A stretch of 64,000 nucleotides of DNA. It comes from Clostridiaceae bacterium BRH_c20a (GTDB lineage: Bacteria; Bacillota; Peptococcia; Peptococcales; BICA1-8). Position numbers and translations under genes: made by a program. The first letter of the stretch is position 1. Every line of letters begins with the position of its first letter. The notes under the pieces are model-generated. The model saw only the letters and a list, made by a program, of their open reading frames with translations, had not been told where the DNA came from and made no database searches. Location of the stretch: assembly GCA_000961765.1 (NCBI GenBank), contig LADT01000090.1:1-64000 (forward strand), read 5' to 3'. Positions 27,644 through 37,203 of the stretch are shown here, one piece after another.

Positions 27644-28813
27644 TTGTCACCAGAAAGACATCTGTGGCAGATAAAAAGGGTTCAACATGTTACCAGTTCT
27701 GCCCAAGGTACAGATGATTTTAGTTTGGCGGCACCCGAAGTTAAAGCTGATAAACCTTTTAAACTAAGGTGGAAATATGAAGATACAAATGGTTATGGAA
27801 TCCGGCTTGTAGATAAACAGCATAAATATTTTATTGTCTTAAAAAGAGTTGAATCTACCACCAAAACAGGTAGATTCCAAGATATAGTCGAGATTCTTTG
27901 TTTTGATTTTAACCTGCGCTTGAAATGGAGTAAGAAGGTTAAAACATACCCTTTTAGTGTGGATTTAGCTCCCAACGGTGAAACATTGTTTATAGGTTTA
28001 GGCAAAGGGGAAGGCAGTGATGTGGCCTATGATCCGGGTTATTTATTAATGCTAAACCCTGACGGAAAAGAGATCGCTAAAGCGAAAATTCCGGCAATAG
28101 GTTTTTCCATAGACTTTATTGCTGATGACCGGGCTATTTTTATGTTTCGGAAAGAAAATGGCACTTTGCTATACGAATATACCAAAGATCAAAAAGGAGT
28201 CTGGCAGCAAGGAAAACCCGTTGAGGGGATGGGTGAAAAAGGAGAATTTGGAGCCGGGCTTTATGATATTGAATTGGCAAATTATACTCTTAAAAGGACC
28301 GATAAAAAACAATATGAGATCTCCAACGGAATTATAGTTCAAAAAATGAAATTACCGGCTGCAATTTATGAAGCCTTTGAATTAACTAGGGAGAAAATAG
28401 TTTTGCGAATCGGCAATAAAACTATTTGCTGTCTTAGACCAGATTTTCAAAAAGAATGGGAGATAAAAACAAAGTACAATATTTCTTCACTAGTTCCGGG
28501 AGAGGGCGGTATATTGCTCGTTAGCAAAGAGGAAGTTGCCTTTGCCGATCTTCAGGGGGCTATTAAATGGCGGCTTTCTGCACCCCCCAATTCCTACGAA
28601 AATCAGGCTATATGGGTTAAGGAAAAAGGCGTATTCTTATGGGCGACAGGGAATGAACATAATTATATAATCTGCAGTATTACGGAAGAAGGGAAAATAC
28701 ATCATAGCCAAGCGTTTCAGGGAGCAAGAAGATATGCAACATCTCTGGTGATTGAGGAAGAGGGAATATTTCTATTTCATTTCTCCGATTCAGTTGAATG
28801 CTATTATATCTAG
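27644..28813 (+). CDS. Second beta-propeller-like protein
   Basis: 389 residues if it starts at the TTG at 27644, which has only a weak ribosome site. The frame is closed by TGA shortly upstream, so the true start is uncertain and a fusion to the previous gene broken by a frameshift is possible. Strand-rich with repeated units such as L-R-W-K-Y-E-D, Y-L-L-M-L-N-P-D-G-K-E and I-C-C-L-R-P-D-F-Q-K-E-W, again a propeller pattern. No family name recognised. Together with 26352-27626 it may form one long propeller. Confidence 0.55.
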   Translation: MSPERHLWQIKRVQHVTSSAQGTDDFSLAAPEVKADKPFKLRWKYEDTNGYGIRLVDKQHKYFIVLKRVESTTKTGRFQDIVEILCFDFNLRLKWSKKVKTYPFSVDLAPNGETLFIGLGKGEGSDVAYDPGYLLMLNPDGKEIAKAKIPAIGFSIDFIADDRAIFMFRKENGTLLYEYTKDQKGVWQQGKPVEGMGEKGEFGAGLYDIELANYTLKRTDKKQYEISNGIIVQKMKLPAAIYEAFELTREKIVLRIGNKTICCLRPDFQKEWEIKTKYNISSLVPGEGGILLVSKEEVAFADLQGAIKWRLSAPPNSYENQAIWVKEKGVFLWATGNEHNYIICSITEEGKIHHSQAFQGARRYATSLVIEEEGIFLFHFSDSVECYYI

Positions 28814-28893
28814 CGTTCGTATATAACCAAATGGTTATGAATGAAGCCATACATTGGCTGTTTAATTAATTAGGCTGAAAGGAGGTAAGAATA

Positions 28894-30024
28894 TTGAAAC
28901 CGGTAAAAATACTGCATTGTGCAGACTTCCATTTCGATACTCCATTCCGTGAACTTTCAGGCACTATAGCCGAAAAGCGGAAGGAAGATCTAAGAGAAAC
29001 CTTCGGCAGGGTGGTAAATCTCGCAAAGCAGGAAAGAGTAAACATTATGTTATTATGCGGGGATCTTTTTGATAACCAGATGGTTAGCCGCATGACTATT
29101 GATTACCTTATCAGTAAACTACGCGAAATATCGGAAGTATGGGTATTTATTGCTCCAGGCAATCATGATCCTTACAATGAAAATTCCTATTATCAGCTGG
29201 TTCAGTGGCCGGAAAATGTCCATATTTTTAAGAATACACTGGAAAAGGTAGAGTTACAGGAGCTTAATACATGTGTATATGGCAGAGGATTTAGTAGGGC
29301 ATATCAGCAAGATTCTTTATTGAAAGGGTTCTCTGTGGATGATCCAACGAAACTTAATATTATGACTCTTCATGGAGACATTGTCCAACCTGGGCAACGC
29401 AGCGACTACAACCCCATAACTCCTGAAGAAATCAAGCAAAGCAGACTGGATTACCTAGCTTTGGGTCACCGGCATTCCTATACCAATATTGCTAGACTGG
29501 GCGACACATCATGGGCTTACAGTGGTTGTCCCGAGGGCAGGGCTTTTGACGAACTGGGAGACAAGGGGGTACTCTCTGGGGAGCTTCGCAAGAGTAGCTG
29601 TAATGTAGTATTTAAGAGTATCAGCAAAAGAAAATATTTTGAACTTAAAATAGATATAAGTGGTTGTAAGACTTATGAGGAAATAGGAGTAAGCATCCTG
29701 GAAAAAGCATCCGGACTAGAACCGGGCAAAAACCTATTTAAAGTAATATTGCAGGGGGAGATTCCAGAAGATTTTATGTTAAATACCTCGGTGATAAAAG
29801 AAAAATTAGATGATCAGTTTTATTTTCTTAAAGTTGAGGATGAGACTACAACCAGGGTTGATTCTGAATTGCTAGCAAATGATTTTACACTTAGAGGCGT
29901 CTTCGTAAAGAAAATGCTGGAACAAATTCGACAAACCCAGGATCAATCTGATCTTAGAAAAGCTGAATTGGCATTAAAATATGGCCTGCGTATACTCGAA
30001 CGGGGGGAGGCCGGGATAGAATGA
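28894..30024 (+). CDS. Mre11/SbcD-like DNA exonuclease (YhaO-like)
   Basis: 376 residues, TTG start after AAAGGAGGTAAGAATA. It has the metallophosphoesterase motifs in order: H-C-A-D-F-H-F-D-T-P (D, H), L-C-G-D-L-F-D (GD), A-P-G-N-H-D-P (GNHD), L-H-G-D-I, and L-G-H-R-H (GHxH). These are the two-metal site of Mre11/SbcD nucleases. Length and order match the YhaO type. Its stop overlaps the start of the Rad50-like gene by 4 bases (ATGA-type), so they form a nuclease-ATPase complex acting on DNA ends. Its place among propeller genes inside a defence island raises the possibility of a defence role. Confidence 0.88.
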   Translation: MKPVKILHCADFHFDTPFRELSGTIAEKRKEDLRETFGRVVNLAKQERVNIMLLCGDLFDNQMVSRMTIDYLISKLREISEVWVFIAPGNHDPYNENSYYQLVQWPENVHIFKNTLEKVELQELNTCVYGRGFSRAYQQDSLLKGFSVDDPTKLNIMTLHGDIVQPGQRSDYNPITPEEIKQSRLDYLALGHRHSYTNIARLGDTSWAYSGCPEGRAFDELGDKGVLSGELRKSSCNVVFKSISKRKYFELKIDISGCKTYEEIGVSILEKASGLEPGKNLFKVILQGEIPEDFMLNTSVIKEKLDDQFYFLKVEDETTTRVDSELLANDFTLRGVFVKKMLEQIRQTQDQSDLRKAELALKYGLRILERGEAGIE

Positions 30025-32777
30025 TTATTACCAAGCTAAGAATTAAGAATTTTGGAAAGGTAAGTGATCTTAAAGTTGAGTTCGGAGAAAAACTGAATGT
30101 TGTCTATGGTGCTAACGAAGCCGGCAAAACAACAATACTCGCTTTTATAAAGGCAATGCTCTATGGAATGACTTCGCGCAAAAGAGATATCAGAGAAAAT
30201 GACCGTCTTAGGTTTCAACCTTGGAATAGAGACTTCGGTGAAGGGGAGTTGTATTTCAGAGATGAAAAAGAACGTGAATTTTGTATTAAGCGTAAGCTAG
30301 GGAATGATCGAACTATAAATGTTTCAGATGTTCTAACTGCCCGACGGATACCTAGTTATGAAAGGACCAGCCCGGGCGAAGTTATGCTGGGTCTTGGAGA
30401 AGCGGCATTTACCAGAACTATTTACGTTCCTCAGCTTGGCTGTACTGTTTCTCCCGACAGAGATGATGAGATAATGGCCCGCCTTATGAACTTGCAGCAA
30501 ACCGGCGAGGAACAAGTATCTTTGCAAAAGGCCTTAACTAGTTTAGACAAAGAACGGAAAAAAATTACCATCCGCTCAGGCAATGGTAAGTTGGACAGTT
30601 TACGTAACTTGCTGTTTAATTTTCGCAATGAAAGGGAAAAGGTCCAGAAACTCCATGATGAGAATATTGCTGATCAGTCGGAATTAAATAATCTCCAGGG
30701 AAGAAAAGCTGATCTGCAGAAAAAAACAGCTGAACTTGAAGAGAAAAGGATCATTCTTAAAAAGCACAAACAGTACTTAGAATATGAGGAACTTAGGAAA
30801 TACCAGGAAGAATTAAATTCCCTGCAGAAAGAATTAGAACAAATTGATGAGTATTTGTTGTGTGGAGATAGCTTGGTCAACTCGCAATTTTTGCAGGAAG
30901 TACAGACTAACTTAATTGACTGGCAAAATAAAGATAAACAGGCTAAGGAACTGGAAAAGGAACTTAAGGAGAAATCTCTGGAGCTGGAAAAGATTGAAGG
31001 CGTCCTGGGGGGGTTCCCAGGTTTTGAAGGACTTGCTGCGGATAATACCGGAGGACAAGTGCTCCTTAAAGAGAAAAATAAAGAAACACTAACAGAGAAG
31101 CTATCCCTGTTCGAAAAACAACGTAAAGAAAAAGAAGAGCTGGAACGGCAGCTCGTGGTAAAAAAATCAGGTCTCGGATTGTTGACTGCCTTCTACGAAT
31201 TAACTCCAGCGGAAGAGGAGGAGATAGCGAAGAAAGAAGAATTAAAGCGAAAGCTTGAAGACGAACAGAATAAAGATGCTCAGGTCGATACCCTCAGACG
31301 TGATATTATCAGTGATAAATTAAAGAGTGCACAAATCTTTATTGTTTCCGGCCTTGTGGCTATAGTAGCCGGGATAATTAGTGGCTTGGTTTTCCATCCC
31401 GTTAGTTACGTTGTCTCCTTATTTGGAGCAATTGCAGGTTTCTATGGATTCTCCCAGGCCAAGAAACTAAGAGCTGCATTGGCTGAAATTGAGAATCGAC
31501 TTTCCACCGCTGGCCAAAGTGATACTCTCAAAAAAGAGCTGGAAAAAGTGAGTGCCGATCTATCTGCTATCTATCAGCGATATGGGGCGTCCGATAGTCA
31601 ACAGTTTGCAGCCATGAAAAGAAGGTTTGAGTTAGTAAATAACGAGATAACCATTATTGAAGCTAAAATCCGTGATCGTACAGACCAATACTCTCAGGAA
31701 GAGGAAGAAGAGCTTCGCAGACAGCTGCAGGAATGTGATGATTATTTAAAAAATATCCTTACTTTGAGTGCCTGTAACTCCTTAAATGATTTTAATGAAA
31801 AGCTTAAGAAGTTTTCCGAACATATTAACTCTAAGGAAAATATTCGTCGAGAAATTGAAAACTTAAAAAATAGAGCAGATAAGCTTTTCTCTATGATGAG
31901 AGACATTGAAAAAGCTATTTGTGAGAAGCTCTATTTGGAGTTTGTCGGTGGGGAAGCTATTGGTAAAGCGGAAACGTTAATAAAAGAGTTTGAGGTAAAG
32001 ATAAACAAGAAAAAAGAACTGACTATTCGAATTGAGACCAATAAAAAGAATTATCAAGAACGGTTAGCTGGCAGAATTTTAGCGGATATTGCTGCAGCAG
32101 CGGAAGAATACCAGGCCCTAGATGTTAACGAACAAGACATGGAAGATGAAGAGGGTCTCGAATTCAAATTGAAGGAACTAAATGAAGAGAGGCTTGATAT
32201 TGCAAAAAAAATAACTGGTCTGGAAAGCGGGATTAGTAGCAGGTTTAAAGATTTACGGGATATAGCAACGATTGAAGAAGAGCTAGAATTAGTTACCCAA
32301 CAAATTAAGCGTTATGAGGAAATACTGGATGCCCTGGATTTAACCAAAACTATGCTGACCTCATCATTTGAGGAACTACAAAACAGTTTTGGTCCAATTT
32401 TGAATAACAACGTAGGAAGTATTCTCAAAAAAATTACTCGGGGCAAATATAGTGATGTGGGAGTAGCTGAGAATTACAGTATAACTATTAAGGATGATAC
32501 TCAATGGGATAGAGAACTTGAATTCTTTAGTAATGGAACCCTGGACCAAGTTTATTTTGCCCTTAGGTTAGGTATCATCGGTTTGGCGTATGACAATGAC
32601 ATAAAGCTTCCTTTAATACTTGATGATACATTTGTCCAATACGATGATGAACGGTTGGCGTCGGTGCTCGAATATCTATCAGAATACGCTGAACAACACC
32701 AAGTATTATTGTTTACCTGTCATAAGAGGGAAGCAGAAATACTACAAGGCAAAGAATTTAATTATATTAATATTTAA
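30021..32777 (+). CDS. Rad50/SbcC-like AAA ATPase with membrane hairpin (YhaN-like)
   Basis: 918 residues. Walker A is G-A-N-E-A-G-K-T near 32-39. Long coiled-coil arms run from about 170 to 430 and 490 to 760. A pair of hydrophobic segments at about 437-485 looks like two membrane spans, as in the YhaN type. The C-terminus has the signature and Walker B region (F-F-S-N-G-T-L-D-Q-V near 840, then L-I-L-D-D-T-F near 872). Translationally coupled to the Mre11-like gene. Probably a membrane-associated DNA-end processing ATPase. Confidence 0.88.
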   Translation: MIITKLRIKNFGKVSDLKVEFGEKLNVVYGANEAGKTTILAFIKAMLYGMTSRKRDIRENDRLRFQPWNRDFGEGELYFRDEKEREFCIKRKLGNDRTINVSDVLTARRIPSYERTSPGEVMLGLGEAAFTRTIYVPQLGCTVSPDRDDEIMARLMNLQQTGEEQVSLQKALTSLDKERKKITIRSGNGKLDSLRNLLFNFRNEREKVQKLHDENIADQSELNNLQGRKADLQKKTAELEEKRIILKKHKQYLEYEELRKYQEELNSLQKELEQIDEYLLCGDSLVNSQFLQEVQTNLIDWQNKDKQAKELEKELKEKSLELEKIEGVLGGFPGFEGLAADNTGGQVLLKEKNKETLTEKLSLFEKQRKEKEELERQLVVKKSGLGLLTAFYELTPAEEEEIAKKEELKRKLEDEQNKDAQVDTLRRDIISDKLKSAQIFIVSGLVAIVAGIISGLVFHPVSYVVSLFGAIAGFYGFSQAKKLRAALAEIENRLSTAGQSDTLKKELEKVSADLSAIYQRYGASDSQQFAAMKRRFELVNNEITIIEAKIRDRTDQYSQEEEEELRRQLQECDDYLKNILTLSACNSLNDFNEKLKKFSEHINSKENIRREIENLKNRADKLFSMMRDIEKAICEKLYLEFVGGEAIGKAETLIKEFEVKINKKKELTIRIETNKKNYQERLAGRILADIAAAAEEYQALDVNEQDMEDEEGLEFKLKELNEERLDIAKKITGLESGISSRFKDLRDIATIEEELELVTQQIKRYEEILDALDLTKTMLTSSFEELQNSFGPILNNNVGSILKKITRGKYSDVGVAENYSITIKDDTQWDRELEFFSNGTLDQVYFALRLGIIGLAYDNDIKLPLILDDTFVQYDDERLASVLEYLSEYAEQHQVLLFTCHKREAEILQGKEFNYINI

Positions 32778-32818
32778 ACATAAGCTTCTTACTAACAAGT
32801 AGTGGAAGAGGGGATAAA

Positions 32819-33629
32819 GTGGGTTTTTTTAGAAATAAGAGTAGGTTTTTGGTAGATTCAGATTTTAAAGCTTTTGATGAATCTCTAGCTCAATCTGTAG
32901 ATGATCGTGTAATTGCTGCTAGGCAATACGTAGTTGATAATCGTTTTAAGGTATTACATTTTGATCATCAAAGTGGAAATGGTTTAAAGGATTATTTTCA
33001 AGGAAATAAACTATACCCTCACTGGCAGTTACAGCATTTAACAAATGTTTATTGGCCTTATCCTGCAGCAAACGGTGGGTGGGTAGACTATTTAGGGATG
33101 GGTTACGGAAAAGAAAGGTCATTGGTTTCAAGATCTCGCAAGAAGGGCTGGCGTATTTAAAGAAATAACAAACTTAGGCGAGAGAGATGCGCTGGCATTC
33201 TATTGTGTAACGCAGTTGCAGATAGGACTGAATAGTGATTATTGGTGGATTAATCTGTATATTGATAAAAAAGGTTGGATTGAACAATACAACTTAATAG
33301 AGAAGATTAAGGATTTATACTTTGAAAGTGAGTTTTATCAGCTGCTTGATAGCATTGCTGAAGAAGGTTATGAGTTTTATATATATCCATACCCTTACGA
33401 AGATTCTTTGATTTTTACTGATGGAAGAGATTTTGTTAAGACGATGCGTGAGTTCAAAAATTCAAAGAAGTCCTGCTCAATAAGTATTGAAAAGACCCAT
33501 AAACCTAACGATATTAATAATAACCATAGCATTCTAAATTACCTTAAAGGTGAGTTCGCTAAGCTTTTGCCGTTGTACAATTTTATTTCATGGCATCCTA
33601 AGAAAAACCACTATTTAATAGGTTTATAA
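32819..33629 (+). pseudogene. Hypothetical gene split by a frameshift
   Basis: A GTG start after AAGAGGGGATAAA opens a frame that ends at 33160. The next frame carries on without a gap: reading from AAA GGT CAT TGG at about 33112 gives H-W-F-Q-D-L-A-R-R-A-G-V-F-K-E-I and continues to 33629. The shift falls in the A-rich GGAAAAGAAAGG at about 33106-33117, a likely slippage or sequencing error. The joined product would be about 270 residues with no recognised domain. It follows the Rad50-like gene closely and precedes the membrane protein, so it may belong to the same block. Confidence 0.6.
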
Positions 33630-33682
33630 CTTATTTAAGTATGTAAATTGCAAGTAGAGTATTAAGAAGAGAGTGATTAACA

Positions 33683-34963
33683 TTGCTTTATGCTATTGCT
33701 GTAGTAATATTTATCTTTGGTGTAATAGGAATTCTCTTGTATAAGAATCAACAGGTTATGGATGATAAATCAGATGCTGATACAAAAATTATTCTCTATA
33801 ACGATGCTACCCCTGTTCTAGAAATTTTACCCCCTGATAATAAGTTGGTAGCTGGTTACAAAACAGAACCAATTGCAATAAATGACGTCATTCAAACTAG
33901 TCTTGGTCCGTTGCTTCAACAGGCTCCAAACATTATAAGTAATGGTAGGGATGTAATTCAGAATAAGATTATAATTATGTTTAGGCCCGAGCTGACTAAT
34001 GGAATGAAAACAGGTGAGATGGTAATTATGAAAGCAAAAGGCAGAGGCAATAGACTAATGGTTATAGATGCAATTAGCAAAAAAATTCGTGGCCACGGAA
34101 AGTTTGAAATTATTAAAAAAGTGAACCCAGCGAAAGTTGCTTTAGGAGCTTTTAACATAATGGCTGTAGTTACTGCCCAACAGTTTTTGGTTGATATAAA
34201 TCAGAATCTAGTCTTAATTTCTAAAGAAGTTAAAGATATTAAAGACTGGCTTAAGGATGAAAGATATGGGGTTATCTTAGGAAACATTAACTATATGGAA
34301 ACCATAACACAAACCTTATTAAGCCGGGGTTTAAACAACCATGAAATAACGACTTTTTTTGGACATCTTGAGGCTATAGAGCGGGAGAGTGTTCAAATAC
34401 TTTATGCAATTGAACAAGGTTGGGATAAACCATTGAAAAATGTTAACAGTCTAATGGTACCAAAAATTAAAATAGGAAACTTTGACAAGGAACTTAATAA
34501 AGAAATAAAAAATTTTGAAGACATAAGTCGTTCATACTTATTATGTTTATATGTAAGAATGGTAGCTACAAAACTACTATGTGCTTTGCCAACCGACCGT
34601 GACTTAGCATCGCGTCGTTTGGAGGATATCAATACTAGAATGAGTAATTTCGAAGCGATAGCTAATAATTTTGAAAAATGTATTTTGGATAAAATTGATT
34701 CACTCGACAAAGCAGATCCTAAACTAAACTTCAGACAAACTGTATTAGATAGATGCCAGCAACTGAGCCAACAATTTAACTATGTAAAATCACAAAAAAG
34801 AAAAATAGAGAATGACTTCAGAATAAACTGTGATAGTTGTAAGGGACAAATAAAAGAACTGTCAAATCCAATGTATCTGGAAGTAGAGTTTGATTCAGAT
34901 TTGAAGATTAAGACAATAGCAAAATTAAACATGGAAGATTCCTCGGATTTGGCTTCAAAATAA
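33683..34963 (+). CDS. Membrane-anchored hypothetical protein
   Basis: 426 residues. TTG start 8 bases after AAGAGAGTGAT. Residues 1-20 are a hydrophobic segment (A-I-A-V-V-I-F-I-F-G-V-I-G-I-L-L) followed by a positive residue, so it is an N-terminal membrane anchor with the body probably cytoplasmic. A second weakly hydrophobic stretch lies near 155-165. The rest is helical, with a D-K-I-D-S-L-D region. Two cysteines (C-D-S-C near 390) could bind metal. No family recognised. Last intact gene of the 26-35 kb block. Confidence 0.55.
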   Translation: MLYAIAVVIFIFGVIGILLYKNQQVMDDKSDADTKIILYNDATPVLEILPPDNKLVAGYKTEPIAINDVIQTSLGPLLQQAPNIISNGRDVIQNKIIIMFRPELTNGMKTGEMVIMKAKGRGNRLMVIDAISKKIRGHGKFEIIKKVNPAKVALGAFNIMAVVTAQQFLVDINQNLVLISKEVKDIKDWLKDERYGVILGNINYMETITQTLLSRGLNNHEITTFFGHLEAIERESVQILYAIEQGWDKPLKNVNSLMVPKIKIGNFDKELNKEIKNFEDISRSYLLCLYVRMVATKLLCALPTDRDLASRRLEDINTRMSNFEAIANNFEKCILDKIDSLDKADPKLNFRQTVLDRCQQLSQQFNYVKSQKRKIENDFRINCDSCKGQIKELSNPMYLEVEFDSDLKIKTIAKLNMEDSSDLASK

Positions 34964-35396
34964 TATAATAATTGCCGTATTATCCCTAAGTAAGGAGTCA
35001 TTGTCATGACTGTCGTGAAGTATTATATTGTTTAAACACTACCATGCAAACTAGGGGGATTGGCCATGACTTATACCTGACATTGAACCTAATGAAGGGG
35101 AAAGAGCTTTTTATTTAGTAGCGAGCCAATACAGAGGGCCTGGAAAGTAAACAAAAAGGGATTTAAGCTTGATAAGCATTATGGGCAAATACCCAATAAC
35201 GCTGGGGCACCCTATGAAGCCGACAGAATTCTAAAAGAATTACCGGAAAGACTGGAAGCATATAAGTCGCGGGAGTAGATTGTAATGGATTTGGAGCAGG
35301 CTATGGGTATTCCGAGATTGACTTCAAAATGGGATTAGGACAACTAAATTGTATATTAAATAAACGATATAAAATCCTTAAATTCGAGGTGCTCTT
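34964..35396 (+). other. Gene remnant and non-coding stretch before the WYL regulator
   Basis: No intact gene. At about 35168-35277 an open stretch reads D-K-H-Y-G-Q-I-P-N-N-A-G-A-P-Y-E, then A-D-R-I-L-K-E-L-P-E-R-L-E-A-Y, before a stop. It has no start codon context and looks like the C-terminal remnant of a larger mobile-element or phage-related protein. TATAAA at about 35370 could be the -10 of the WYL gene. Confidence 0.4.
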
Positions 35397-36380
35397 ATGG
35401 CAAAAGGATCTAATCAAAAGCTAAAAATCCTATACCTTATGAAAATACTGCTGGAAAAAACTGATGAAGAAAACACCATGACTGTCAATGAGATGATTGC
35501 GGAGCTTGATAAGTACGGAATAGCAGCTGAACGAAAATCCATTTATGATGATCTTGAAGCTTTGCGTCACTATGGAATTGATATAACCAGCCGGAAAACA
35601 AGAACTACCGATTACTTTGTAGGTAATCGGCTTTTTGAGTTGCCGGAATTAAAGCTGCTGGTAGATGCTGTCCAATGTTCTAAATTTATTACGCACAGGA
35701 AAAGTAACGAGCTTATAAATAAAATTGAGAGCCTTGCTAGTAAATATCAGGCAATGCTTTTACAACGTCAGGTTTATGTTGCAAACAGAGTTAAGACGGT
35801 GAACGAGAGTATTTATTACAATGTGGATAAGTTACACACAGCCATAGCAGAAAACAAACAGGTATATTTCAGATATTTTGAATACACAGTTAATAAAGAA
35901 AAAAAGTTCCGAAAAGACGGTGGAAAGTACAGGGTAAGCCCCTATGCTTTGTCGTGGGATGATGAGAACTATTATCTAATAACTTTCTCTGAAAAATATG
36001 GTGACTTTACTCATTATCGGGTGGATAAAATGACGGATATTGAGATAACTGATGAAGTAAGAGCAAAGCTGCCGGACGATGAGCATTTTAATGTTGCGGA
36101 TTATTCCAAAAAAGTCTTTAATATGTTCGGGGGAGAGGAAGAAACAGTAAGATTACAATTTGATAATTCACTTGTTAACGTGGTTATAGACCGTTTTAGT
36201 AAAGATATACCCATCGAAAAAGTTGATGAAAACAACTTTGTTATTAGAATAAAAGTAGCTATAAGCTCTGCCTTTTTTGGCTGGGTGTTTCAGTTTGGGA
36301 ATAAAGTAAAGATATTATCGCCGGAAAGTGTTGTTGAGCTATATGCAGAAACTCTAAAGCAAATTGTCAGCCAGTATTGA
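35397..36380 (+). CDS. WYL-domain transcriptional regulator
   Basis: 327 residues. N-terminal winged helix (L-K-I-L-Y-L-M-K-I-L-L-E ... M-T-V-N-E-M-I-A-E-L), then a WYL domain near 130-230 (Y-R-V-S-P-Y-A-L-S-W-D-D-E-N-Y-Y-L), and a C-terminal WCX-like extension (F-G-W-V-F-Q-F-G). WYL regulators (BrxR, CapW) often control BREX, CBASS and other defence genes, binding inverted repeats and sensing nucleic acids or nucleotides. Ribosome site GAGGTGCTCTT. DUF429 follows after 16 bases. A near-identical truncated 5' copy lies at 26116, so this gene was probably once next to the PLD gene. The palindromes at 23897 and 37157 are candidate operators. Confidence 0.85.
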   Translation: MAKGSNQKLKILYLMKILLEKTDEENTMTVNEMIAELDKYGIAAERKSIYDDLEALRHYGIDITSRKTRTTDYFVGNRLFELPELKLLVDAVQCSKFITHRKSNELINKIESLASKYQAMLLQRQVYVANRVKTVNESIYYNVDKLHTAIAENKQVYFRYFEYTVNKEKKFRKDGGKYRVSPYALSWDDENYYLITFSEKYGDFTHYRVDKMTDIEITDEVRAKLPDDEHFNVADYSKKVFNMFGGEEETVRLQFDNSLVNVVIDRFSKDIPIEKVDENNFVIRIKVAISSAFFGWVFQFGNKVKILSPESVVELYAETLKQIVSQY

Positions 36381-36395
36381 AATGGGGGACGTTTA

Positions 36396-37112
36396 ATGTT
36401 TAATTATAGCAGTGTAGGTATCGATGGTTGTAAAGGCAAGTGGGTTGCTGTTTGTATAACCGAAAAAGGTTTTGAAGTAGAAAAGTTTAAGAATATAAGC
36501 GATATTTGCAATCGCTATTCAAATGCAGATAGTATGATTATAGATATTCCGATAGGTCTTCCTGAGAGTAACAGTGATATGCGGCCGGATCTTCTTGTAA
36601 AAAAAGAGCTTGGCAAGAAAGGCTCAAGTATATTTGAAGTTCCTTGCAGGCAGGCTGTATATGCATTAGATAAGAAAGTAGCAAGGGAGCAAAACATTGC
36701 TGTTTTAGGAAAAAGCCTCTCTGAACAAACCTTGGGTATGGCTAAAGCAATAAAGCAGGTTGATGAATTCTTGCAAAGCAAACCTCAGTGGAAAAACAGG
36801 CTTCTTGAAAGCCATCCGGAATTTTGTTTTTCAAAGCTTAATAACAATCAACCAATTCTTGAGCATAAAACATCTGCAGAAGGTCAGCAAAAACGTCTTG
36901 AAATACTGAGAAATTATTATTCTAAATCAGATCAAGTTGTAGAGAAGTTTTTAGCCGATGTTCCATTCAGAAAGAAAACTGACGATGTTATAGATGCCTT
37001 ATGTTTGGCAGTGATAGGGAAAATAATTTTTGAAAAAGGGCTTAAAACTATTCCGGAAAAGCCAATGATGGATGATAAGGGAATATTGATGCAGATGGTA
37101 TATGCAGAATAA
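36396..37112 (+). CDS. DUF429-family protein
   Basis: 238 residues. N-terminal G-I-D-G-C-K-G-K-W-V-A-V (DUF429 RNase H-like opening with the first D), D-I-P-I-G-L-P-E near 50, and a C-terminal D-D-V-I-D-A-L-C-L-A-V (acidic) near 192. DUF429 proteins have an RNase H-type fold, and their function is not established. Ribosome site GGGGGACGTTTA. It shares a transcript with the WYL regulator upstream; the operator before the next gene suggests that the transcript unit ends here. Confidence 0.8.
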   Translation: MFNYSSVGIDGCKGKWVAVCITEKGFEVEKFKNISDICNRYSNADSMIIDIPIGLPESNSDMRPDLLVKKELGKKGSSIFEVPCRQAVYALDKKVAREQNIAVLGKSLSEQTLGMAKAIKQVDEFLQSKPQWKNRLLESHPEFCFSKLNNNQPILEHKTSAEGQQKRLEILRNYYSKSDQVVEKFLADVPFRKKTDDVIDALCLAVIGKIIFEKGLKTIPEKPMMDDKGILMQMVYAE

Positions 37113-37146
37113 ACGGATAAGTTGTTTTACAAATTTAAAACGACTG

Positions 37147-37178
37147 TCCGTTTTATTGTACATATTGTTTGGTACAAT
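37147..37178 (+). promoter_or_regulatory. Operator-like inverted repeat before the DUF4139-like gene
   Basis: TTGTAC and GTACAA arms (about 37157-37162 and 37173-37178) separated by 10 bases, preceded by TCCGTTTTATTG (37147-37158), which is identical to 23884-23895 upstream of the PLD gene. A likely binding site for the WYL regulator or another shared regulator. Confidence 0.5.
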
Positions 37179-37203
37179 TAGTTATAGAGGGAGGTGTTGG
37201 ATC

